From contig NZ_JADDXU010000002.1 of assembly GCF_015163075.1 (NCBI RefSeq), forward strand, positions 848,256 through 912,255: a stretch of DNA of 64,000 nucleotides, read 5' to 3'. Of this stretch, positions 57,536 through 64,000 are shown in pieces. Within the stretch, counting starts at the first letter, position 1; each line of letters opens with the position of its first letter. Position numbers and translations under genes: made by a program. This stretch comes from Streptomyces justiciae. GTDB lineage: Bacteria > Actinomycetota > Actinomycetes > Streptomycetales > Streptomycetaceae. The notes under the pieces are model-generated. The model was not told the DNA's origin and did no database searches. It saw only the letters and a list, made by a program, of their open reading frames with translations.

Positions 57536-58297
57536 TCAGTAGCCCCGCTGGCTCGCGTAGAAGACCAGCCGGTACTTGCCGATCTGTACCTCGTCCCCGT
57601 TGTGCAGCGGCACCGTGTCGATCCGCTCGCGGTTCACGTACGTGCCGTTGAGGCTGCCGACGTCGCCCACGGTGAACGAACCGTCCTGCTGGCGACGGAA
57701 CTCCACATGCCGACGCGACACCGTCACGTCGTCCAGGAAGATGTCGCTCTGCGGATGACGCCCCGCCGTGGTCAGATCGCCGTCCAGCAGGAAGCGGCTG
57801 CCCGAGTTCGGTCCACGGCGCACGACCAGGAGCGCGGAACCCAGCGGCAGCGCGTCCACGGCCGCCTGCGCCTCCGGGGAGAGCATCGGCACCTGCGTCT
57901 GACCGGTCGCCTCGGCGTCGTAGGCCTCGAGACCGGAGATGGAGATGGTGGAGGTCGTCTCGGACGGACGCTCGGGCGCACCGCGCAGCGGCGCACCGCA
58001 GTTGGAGCAGAAGCGGCTGTTCTCCGCGTTGCGGTTACCGCACCTCGTACACACCAGGGCCGACATGGAAAACTCTCCACCCGTACTCGAGGTTGACGGT
58101 TGCCCGAAACCTATGCCGCCGGACTGCGCAGGGTCAACAGACGGCGCGCCCTGACCTCCCGGAACGCCGCCCACCTGGTCCCGGAACAGGGGGCGCTGGC
58201 CCTCCGCGTCTGGCTGTGCGCGATGACGAGCGGTGGCGTTCGCATTGTCGCTACCCTCTCGCGCGCTCTTGCCGAACAACTTCGCAAACAACTTCAC
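57536..58297 (-). CDS. garA: FHA-domain regulator GarA-like
   Basis: 253 residues. An extended N-terminus, a zinc-ribbon CTRCGNRNAENSRFCSNCG (about 120-140), the phosphorylation motif ETTSTISISG (ETTS is the PknB/PknG target of GarA/OdhI), and a C-terminal FHA domain with AGRHPQSDIFLDDVTVSRRHVEFRR and SLNGTYVNRERI. GarA controls 2-oxoglutarate metabolism in mycobacteria and corynebacteria. The zinc ribbon is extra relative to mycobacterial GarA. GTG 58297 has AAGGGG upstream. Confidence 0.9.
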   Translation of the reverse strand: MKLFAKLFGKSAREGSDNANATARHRAQPDAEGQRPLFRDQVGGVPGGQGAPSVDPAQSGGIGFGQPSTSSTGGEFSMSALVCTRCGNRNAENSRFCSNCGAPLRGAPERPSETTSTISISGLEAYDAEATGQTQVPMLSPEAQAAVDALPLGSALLVVRRGPNSGSRFLLDGDLTTAGRHPQSDIFLDDVTVSRRHVEFRRQQDGSFTVGDVGSLNGTYVNRERIDTVPLHNGDEVQIGKYRLVFYASQRGY

Positions 58298-58487
58298 GGG
58301 CGATTCCCCTTGACCGAAACAGACCCGCCCGTGGGGCAGGACGAACCCTGATTGCATACACCGGCCGACCCGGACATCCTGACAACGTCCGTATCCACCA
58401 GACAGTTTCCACCACGCACCACCCAATCGGTGCGCCGACCCCCCGCAACCTCATGCCCTGGCCGGACGTCCCTCATGCACCCGCGGT

Positions 58488-59333
58488 TCACCGGGAGGAC
58501 GACCGAGCGTAGTCAGGCTGCTTCGCGGCTCGCAAGGCGTCCACGACGATCTTGGTCGACCGCTCGACGGTGACGGTGGCCTGCTCCTTCTCCAGAGTCT
58601 GCACCACGCCTCCAGGAATGTTGAGCGCCGGTTCGAGGTCCTGCGGCTTGCCGATGACCTTGAAACGATAGGGGGCGTTGATCTTGTTCCCGTCGACGCT
58701 CACGCTGTTGCCGGAGTCGGTCAGATAGGTACCGGCGACCACCCGCACACCGTTCACCTGGATCGCCTCGGCACCGGCCGCGCGCAGCTCCTGGATCGCG
58801 TCGAGCAGCATGTCCGCCTCGACCGTCCCCTTCGTGTCGTCGATCGTCATCGTGATACCCGGCCCCTGCGCGGCCACCGTGCCCGCGAGGATGCCGAGTT
58901 GCCGCTCCTTCTCCAGCGTCTGCTTGCGGGCCTCCTCCGCCTGGTCCGAGCTGTTCTCCAACTCGTCCCGCTGCTTCTCGAGGCCCGCCTTCTCGTCCTC
59001 AAGACGCTGAGTACGGTCATCCAGTTCATCGAGAATGCGAACAAGATCTTCCTGACGGGCACCGCGCAGCGCGCTGTCGCCGTCACTGTTCGACGCCACC
59101 TGCACGGCCAGCCCGAATCCGAGGCCGAACAGCAGCACGGCGACGATCAGTTGGGCACGCGTGACACGCGGCGGCCACAGTCCCTGGACCAGCCGCTGAC
59201 GCCCGGTCAACCCGGACTTCTCGTCCTTCTCGTCGTTCTCGCCCGTCGGGACCGCCTCCGGAGCCGTCGCGGGCGTCTCCTCGGGCAGCTCCTTGCGCAG
59301 CCTGTTCTCCGGCGTACCGTCCTGGTCGCTCAT
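58488..59333 (-). CDS. DUF881 family membrane protein
   Basis: 281 residues. Acidic N-terminus, one transmembrane helix (QLIVAVLLFGLGFGLAVQV, about 60-80), a long coiled coil (about 100-155) and a DUF881 domain with GPGITMTIDDTKGTVEADMLLDAIQELRAAGAEAIQVNG. Paralogue of the 59668 gene, with the small basic protein gene between them. Start ATG 59333; a GTG at 59342 overlaps the stop of the sbp gene. Envelope function suspected. Confidence 0.9.
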   Translation of the reverse strand: MSDQDGTPENRLRKELPEETPATAPEAVPTGENDEKDEKSGLTGRQRLVQGLWPPRVTRAQLIVAVLLFGLGFGLAVQVASNSDGDSALRGARQEDLVRILDELDDRTQRLEDEKAGLEKQRDELENSSDQAEEARKQTLEKERQLGILAGTVAAQGPGITMTIDDTKGTVEADMLLDAIQELRAAGAEAIQVNGVRVVAGTYLTDSGNSVSVDGNKINAPYRFKVIGKPQDLEPALNIPGGVVQTLEKEQATVTVERSTKIVVDALRAAKQPDYARSSSR

Positions 59334-59338
59334 CGGCC

Positions 59339-59671
59339 TCACGCCCGGAAGACGTGCCGGCGGATCGCGGCGGCGTTCGAGAAGATGCGGATGCCGAGGA
59401 CGACGACCACACCGGTGGACAGCTGCGCGCCCACGCCCAACTTGTCGCCCAGGAACACGATCAGCGCGGCGACGACCACATTGGACAGGAACGACACCAC
59501 GAAGACCTTGTCGTCGAAGATGCCGTCGAGCATGGCCCGCAGACCACCGAAGACGGCGTCGAGCGCCGCCACGACGGCGATCGGCAGATAAGGCTCGACG
59601 ACCGCCGGAACCTCAGGCCGGACCAACAGGCCGGCCACGACTCCCACGACGAGGCCCAGTACGGCGATCAC
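59339..59671 (-). CDS. sbp: Small basic protein, DUF1290 family (sbp)
   Basis: 110 residues with three or four hydrophobic helices (IAVLGLVVGVVAGLLVRP, YLPIAVVAALDAVFGGLRAMLDG). DUF1290 proteins are associated with cell division genes in Gram-positives. It overlaps the upstream DUF881 gene (ATGA) and is followed by another DUF881 gene. Confidence 0.88.
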   Translation of the reverse strand: MIAVLGLVVGVVAGLLVRPEVPAVVEPYLPIAVVAALDAVFGGLRAMLDGIFDDKVFVVSFLSNVVVAALIVFLGDKLGVGAQLSTGVVVVLGIRIFSNAAAIRRHVFRA

Positions 59672-60564
59672 GATGTGCCCTTCTCAGTTCTCGGCTGTGC
59701 TGTACGTACGATCACACTCGTTGCTGCGGGCAGCCGGAGATCCCCCTCCACGGAGATGCTCGTCCGGATGCCGTAGTTCTCCTGCAGGGCGTTCAGATAC
59801 AGCCCGTCGGCACTGTTCTGGAACCTGGTGCTCAGTCGCTGCCCGTCCCCCACCGCGAGCACCGTGTACGGCGGCACCAGCGGCCTGTTGTCGACCAGTA
59901 TCGCGTCACCCGCGGCTCTGATCGCGGACAGCGCCGTCAGCCGCTGCCCGTTGATCGAGACGGCCTCCGCGCCCGACTCCCACAGCCCGTTGACCACACG
60001 CTGCATGTCCCGGTCCCGTACCCGGCCGGTGTCGGAGAACCCGGAGGTCTCGCGCGGGTCGCCGTCACCACCGGTGGTGGCCTCCTTGGCGTCGTCCACG
60101 ACCAGCTTCACACCGGGACCGTGCACGGCCGTGGCGCCCGACAGGATGCCGACCAGGTCCGCCTGCCCACTGCCCCCGCTGTCCCTGAGCGCCGCGCGCT
60201 GCATCGCGCTCACGTCGTCGCGCAGGTCGTCGACCGTGCCCTCCAGCTTGTCGGCCGCGTCCGTCTCACGGTCGATACGGTTGATCAGCTCCTCGCGCTC
60301 CTTGGCGACGGCGGGAGCCGCGACGCGCGCCTGCGCCGCCCCTACGGTCACGACAAGCGCCGCCAGCACCAGGCCGGCGGCAAGCCCGAGCTTCGCCCGC
60401 AGCGTCTTGGGCAGGCCCCCCTCGCCCGCGGCCTTCTTCCGAGCGGCCGCCTCGGCATAGCCGTCGTCGAGGCTGTGGTCCATGACGTTGGTGAGCAGCG
60501 ACATGGACGCGTCCGGACGCGAGGGGCGCGTAGGTCTGCTCCGAACGGGGGGCTGCTGCGGCAT
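59668..60564 (-). CDS. DUF881 family membrane protein
   Basis: 298 residues from MPQQPP; the alternative ATG is at 60573. One transmembrane helix (KLGLAAGLVLAALVVTVGAA, about 60-80), a coiled coil (about 90-125) and a DUF881 domain with GPGVKLVVDDAKEATTGG and GLWESGAEAVSINGQRLTALSAIR. First of a DUF881-sbp-DUF881 trio. No clear Shine-Dalgarno precedes either start. Confidence 0.88.
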   Translation of the reverse strand: MPQQPPVRSRPTRPSRPDASMSLLTNVMDHSLDDGYAEAAARKKAAGEGGLPKTLRAKLGLAAGLVLAALVVTVGAAQARVAAPAVAKEREELINRIDRETDAADKLEGTVDDLRDDVSAMQRAALRDSGGSGQADLVGILSGATAVHGPGVKLVVDDAKEATTGGDGDPRETSGFSDTGRVRDRDMQRVVNGLWESGAEAVSINGQRLTALSAIRAAGDAILVDNRPLVPPYTVLAVGDGQRLSTRFQNSADGLYLNALQENYGIRTSISVEGDLRLPAATSVIVRTAQPRTEKGTS

Positions 60565-60613
60565 GCCGCACATCGTCGCACGTCGCGACCAGTACCTCCG
60601 AATGGCCCCACCG

Positions 60614-60655
60614 GCGTGCCGGACAGGCCCCCTTGGGGACACTTGTCCGGCACGC
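60614..60655. terminator. Terminator after the nucleotidyltransferase gene
   Basis: GCGTGCCGGACA (60614-60625) pairs perfectly with TGTCCGGCACGC (60644-60655); the 18-nt loop itself has CCCC and GGGG. Confidence 0.75.
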
Positions 60656-60671
60656 ACGCGTACTGCGGATA

Positions 60672-63167
60672 TCAGCGACCGGCGCTGTCCACAACCGCCG
60701 CCCACTCGTCGAGCAGCGCCTGGGCAGAGGCGTCATCGGGCCCTTCCGCCCACAGATGGGTGACCGCCTCGGCGGGGTCGGGCAGCACCATGACCCACCG
60801 CCCGTCGGTCTCCACGACCCGCACGCCGTCGGTCGTGTCGACAAAGCGATCTCCCGCGGCCTCCACGACCCGCCGCATCACAAGTCCCTTGACCGCCCAG
60901 GGAGTAGCCAGGTCCCGCTTGAGCACATACGCCCGCGGAATCCGCGCGTCGATCTGGCTGAGCGTGAGCTGCGTCCGCGCGACCAGCCCGATGAGCCGTA
61001 CGAAGGCCGCCGTACCGTCGAAGACACTGCTGAACTCGGGCACGATGAACGCGCCCTTGCCGTCACCACCGAAGATGGTCGAGTCATCACGCCCGACCCT
61101 CGTCAGGTCGTCGGGCGACGTGGTCGTCCACTCCACCTGCGTCCCGTGGTACGCCGCCACCTGCTCGGCGATCCGCGTGGTGGTCACCGGCAGCGCCACC
61201 CGCCCGCTGCGCCGCTCCGCGGCCACCAGGTCGAGCATGACGAGCAGCGCCCGGTCGTCCTCGACGATCCGCCCCTTCTCGTCGACCAGCGACAACCGCT
61301 CGCCGACCGGGTCGAACCGCACCCCGAACGCGGCCCGCGACGACGCCACGATCTCCCCGAGCCGCACCAGCCCCGAGCGCCGCACATCAGCGGTCTCCGT
61401 GGGCCGCGACTCGTCGAGCCCCGGGTTGATGGTCAAGGAGTCCACCCCGAGCTTCCCGAGCAGACTGGGCAGCACAAGCCCCGCACTACCGTTCGAGGCA
61501 TCGACGACGACCTTCAGCCCCGACTCGGCGATCCCCGTCGTATCGACGTTCCGCAGCAACGACCCGGTGTACGAGTCGAACACGCTCGCGGGGAAGTGCA
61601 GATCCCCGATCTCACCGGGGAACGCACGCCGGTACTCCTGCCGCGCGAACACACGGTCCAGCTTCCGCTGACTGCCCTGCGACAGATCGGCTCCGCGCCC
61701 GTCGAAGAACATGATGTCGACGGAGTCCGGCACCCCGGGCGTCGTCCGAATCATGATCCCGCCCGCACTACCCCGCGCGGTCTGCTGCCGGGCGACGGGC
61801 AACGGTACGTTCTCCAGATCGCGTACGTCGATGGCGCTGGCCTGCAACGCGGAGATGACCGCCCGCTTCAGCGCACGCGCACCACGCGAGTGGTCGCGGG
61901 CCGTGGTGACGGTCGACCCCTTCTTCAGAGTAGTCGCGTAAGCGCCGGCGAGACGCACGGCGAGCTCGGGAGTGATCTCCACGTTCAGAATTCCGGACAC
62001 CCCACGGGCGCCGAAGAGATGCGCCTGCCCCCGGGATTCCCAGATCACCGAGGTGTTGACGAAGGCACCGGCCTCGATGGTCTTGAACGGGTAGACCCGC
62101 ACATTGCCCTGAACGATCGATTCTTCACCGATGAGGCACTCGTCGCCGATGACCGCGCCGTCCTCGATCCGGGCCGCACGCATGATGTCGGTGTTCTTCC
62201 CGACGACACAGCCACGCAGATTGCTGTGCTGCCCGACATAGACGTTGTCGTGCACCACGGCCTTGTGCAGGAACGCCCCGCTCTTCACGACGACGTTGGA
62301 TCCCACGACGGTGTGCTCACGGATCTCGACGCCGGCCTCGACCTTGGCGTAGTCCCCGATGTAGAGAGGGCCCCGGAGTACGGCGTCCGGATGCACTTCC
62401 GCACCCTCGGCGACCCACACCCCGGGCGAGAGCTCGAAGCCGTCGATCTCGACGTCGACCTTGCCCTCCAGGACGTCGGCCTGGGCCTTCACATAGCTCT
62501 CGTGGGTACCGACGTCCTCCCAGTAGCCCTCGGCCACAAAGCCGTAGATCGGCTTGCCTTCCTTCATCAGCTGCGGGAAGACATCACCGGACCAGTCGAC
62601 GGGCACATCGGCCTCGACGTAGTCGAAGACCTCGGGCTCCATGACGTAAATACCGGTGTTCACCGTGTCCGAGAAGACCTGCCCCCAGGTCGGCTTCTCG
62701 AGGAACCGCTCGACCTTTCCTTCTTCGTCGACGATGGTGATACCGAATTCCAGCGGATTGGGGACGCGCGTCAGGCAGACGGTGACCAGCGCGCCCTTCT
62801 CCTTGTGGAAATTGATCAGCTCGGTGAGGTCGAAGTCGGTCAGCGCATCGCCGGAGATGACGAGGAAAGCATCGTCCTTCAACGCCTCTTCGGCGTTCTT
62901 GACGCTTCCGGCGGTACCGAGTGGCTTCTCCTCATTGGCATAGGAGAGCTCCATTCCGAGCTCTTCGCCGTCACCGAAGTAGTTCTTGACCAATGAGGCC
63001 AGGAACTGGACAGTAACGACGGTCTCGTTGAGCCCATGCCTTTTGAGCAGCCTCAGAACGTGCTCCATGATCGGGCGGTTGGCCACGGGTAGGAGCGGCT
63101 TGGGCATGCTTGAGGTCATGGGGCGAAGGCGCGTGCCTTCGCCTCCGGCCATCACGACGGCCTTCAT
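60672..63167 (-). CDS. Nucleotidyltransferase with degenerate phosphomannomutase domain
   Basis: 831 residues in three parts. 1-230: nucleotidyltransferase with MKAVVMAGGEGTRLRPMTSSMPKPLLPV and GDALTDFDLTEL. 250-360: left-handed beta-helix of hexapeptide repeats (e.g. VVHDNVYVGQHSNLRGCVVG). 380-831: phosphohexomutase fold. In the last part the catalytic Ser loop (normally TASHNP), metal loop (DGDxDR) and sugar loop (GExSGH) are all replaced (TARGSAGGIM; DPVGERL; FGGDGKGAF). It is annotated as mannose-1-phosphate guanylyltransferase in relatives; the mutase domain looks inactive. Confidence 0.92.
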   Translation of the reverse strand: MKAVVMAGGEGTRLRPMTSSMPKPLLPVANRPIMEHVLRLLKRHGLNETVVTVQFLASLVKNYFGDGEELGMELSYANEEKPLGTAGSVKNAEEALKDDAFLVISGDALTDFDLTELINFHKEKGALVTVCLTRVPNPLEFGITIVDEEGKVERFLEKPTWGQVFSDTVNTGIYVMEPEVFDYVEADVPVDWSGDVFPQLMKEGKPIYGFVAEGYWEDVGTHESYVKAQADVLEGKVDVEIDGFELSPGVWVAEGAEVHPDAVLRGPLYIGDYAKVEAGVEIREHTVVGSNVVVKSGAFLHKAVVHDNVYVGQHSNLRGCVVGKNTDIMRAARIEDGAVIGDECLIGEESIVQGNVRVYPFKTIEAGAFVNTSVIWESRGQAHLFGARGVSGILNVEITPELAVRLAGAYATTLKKGSTVTTARDHSRGARALKRAVISALQASAIDVRDLENVPLPVARQQTARGSAGGIMIRTTPGVPDSVDIMFFDGRGADLSQGSQRKLDRVFARQEYRRAFPGEIGDLHFPASVFDSYTGSLLRNVDTTGIAESGLKVVVDASNGSAGLVLPSLLGKLGVDSLTINPGLDESRPTETADVRRSGLVRLGEIVASSRAAFGVRFDPVGERLSLVDEKGRIVEDDRALLVMLDLVAAERRSGRVALPVTTTRIAEQVAAYHGTQVEWTTTSPDDLTRVGRDDSTIFGGDGKGAFIVPEFSSVFDGTAAFVRLIGLVARTQLTLSQIDARIPRAYVLKRDLATPWAVKGLVMRRVVEAAGDRFVDTTDGVRVVETDGRWVMVLPDPAEAVTHLWAEGPDDASAQALLDEWAAVVDSAGR

Positions 63168-63282
63168 GTCGGAAGCGTCCTCCTCCAAGAGACGACGGTC
63201 TAGCCGACTTCACCCGTCCAGATTGTCCCGCACTTTTCCACCGCGGGCCATCGCACTACTACAACTGCACCAATCGGCGAGT

Positions 63283-63891
63283 TCAATCGGCCATGGCGTC
63301 CGCACGGACCAGGCGGCGGACTTGTACCACGTAGAGGACTCCTGCCCACCAGTACAGCGTTGTACCCCAACCTGCGAACGCCCATCCGAAAATAGCAGCG
63401 AGTGACGGGAGCCAGCCAGTTCCGTCACTGAGCAGTAGCAAGGGGAAGGCATACATCAAGTTGAACGTGGCGGCCTTGCCGAGGAAGTTCACCTGAGGCG
63501 GCGGATAGCCGTGGCGCCTGAGGATGCCCACCATCACCAGCAGAACCAGCTCCCGCGCCAGCAGTACAGCGGTCAACCAGATCGGCAGAATCTCGCGCCA
63601 CGTCAGTCCGACCAAAGTCGAGAGAATGTAGAGCCGGTCTGCGGCGGGATCCAGAAGCCGGCCAAGGCTGCTGATCTGGTTCCAGCGCCGGGCGAGCTTG
63701 CCGTCCAGGTAGTCACTGACGCCGCTGAAGGCCAGTACCAGAAGCGCCCAACCATCACTCTGGGGGCCTCCGAACTCGGGCCTGAGGATCAACCACAGGA
63801 AGAGGGGCACACCAACGAGCCGCGCCATGCTGAGGATGTTGGGGATGGTGAGGACTCGATCCGTCTGGACGCGAGTCTCCTGGACCTCCAC
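63283..63891 (-). CDS. CDP-alcohol phosphatidyltransferase (PgsA2-like)
   Basis: 202 residues with about six transmembrane helices. The family motif DG-x2-AR-x8-G-x3-D-x3-D is visible in DYLDGKLARRWNQISSLGRLLDPAADR. These enzymes join a CDP-diacylglycerol to an alcohol such as glycerol-3-phosphate or inositol phosphate. GTG start with AGGAGG a few nt upstream. First gene of the block and followed on the same strand by the nucleotidyltransferase after about 115 nt. Confidence 0.92.
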   Translation of the reverse strand: MEVQETRVQTDRVLTIPNILSMARLVGVPLFLWLILRPEFGGPQSDGWALLVLAFSGVSDYLDGKLARRWNQISSLGRLLDPAADRLYILSTLVGLTWREILPIWLTAVLLARELVLLVMVGILRRHGYPPPQVNFLGKAATFNLMYAFPLLLLSDGTGWLPSLAAIFGWAFAGWGTTLYWWAGVLYVVQVRRLVRADAMAD

Positions 63892-63952
63892 CCGGGGGCC
63901 TCCTGTGGGAAACGTGCCAACGATGCCCCCTGACCTTACCTCAACACAAAAA

Positions 63953-63991
63953 AGCTCCGGCTCTCGGGCGGTATGCCCAAGAGCCGGAGCT
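63953..63991 (-). terminator. Rho-independent terminator of a gene entering from the right
   Basis: AGCTCCGGCTCTCGGGC (63953-63969) pairs with GCCCAAGAGCCGGAGCT (63975-63991), 16 of 17 positions. On the minus strand it is followed by TTTTTT (63952-63947), so it ends a leftward gene whose coding region lies beyond the window. Confidence 0.8.
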
Positions 63992-64000
63992 GTAAAAGAA

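Overview
The window is high-GC actinomycete DNA, almost certainly a Streptomyces chromosome. The evidence is strong G/C bias at third codon positions, many GTG and a TTG start, ATGA/GTGA stop-start overlaps, leaderless promoters (TANNNT followed 6-8 nt later by the start codon), Tat and lipobox signals, and a gene set typical of Streptomyces (xylan utilisation, DUF5999, garA/ftsR block). Sequence is coding almost throughout, on both strands. I see no rRNA, tRNA, CRISPR array, prophage, transposase or biosynthetic gene cluster.

Layout. 0-9.4 kb: a truncated Gfo/Idh/MocA oxidoreductase behind an FAD monooxygenase, a divergent TetR regulator with a triple operator, a Pro-rich lipoprotein, ung, a peptide-type ABC binding protein, two SDRs, a DUF3037/HipA-like pair and a Rieske lipoprotein. 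9.4-17.7 kb: an isochorismatase-fold protein without its catalytic triad, flavin/F420 (PPOX-type) proteins, a LysR-EamA pair, a MocR regulator divergent from a PPOX gene and a PaiB-like gene, and two more EamA exporters. 17.7-25.4 kb: a G-rich repeat spacer, a Clp-N protein, an SRPBCC protein, PadR, a methyltransferase, a ThDP enzyme/cyclase operon divergent from a PhzF protein, and a CPBP protease. 25.5-30.6 kb: a binding-protein/VWA fusion, a glutamate-cysteine ligase-type enzyme and small unknown genes.

30.7-37.9 kb is a xylan/xylo-oligosaccharide locus. A LacI regulator converges on binding protein, permease, permease and GH10 xylanase, with a GH43 beta-xylosidase upstream; LacI-type operators sit at all three promoters. 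38.0-46.2 kb is a potassium locus: an unannotated 27-residue membrane peptide, then kdpF-A-B-C-E-D, with helically phased CGTCA repeats upstream and an APC transporter beyond.

46.2-53.8 kb: that transporter, two TOBE/Mop-type proteins, gcvP behind a tandem glycine riboswitch, and a PRC-barrel protein. 53.8-64 kb: dinB, then a conserved actinobacterial housekeeping block read leftward: CDP-alcohol phosphatidyltransferase, a sugar nucleotidyltransferase with a degenerate phosphomannomutase domain, DUF881-sbp-DUF881, garA (FHA), ftsR (MerR), a DUF151 nuclease and a second MerR. The same block occurs in mycobacteria near gcvP and gcvH, but gcvH is absent here.

I found no wholly new multi-gene system. 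The most unusual items are two pseudoenzyme candidates (isochorismatase-fold protein; phosphomannomutase domain), the peptide coupled to kdpF, the phased kdp operator array, a two-hairpin interspersed repeat that supplies the end of dinB, and a palindrome inserted inside the MerR reading frame.
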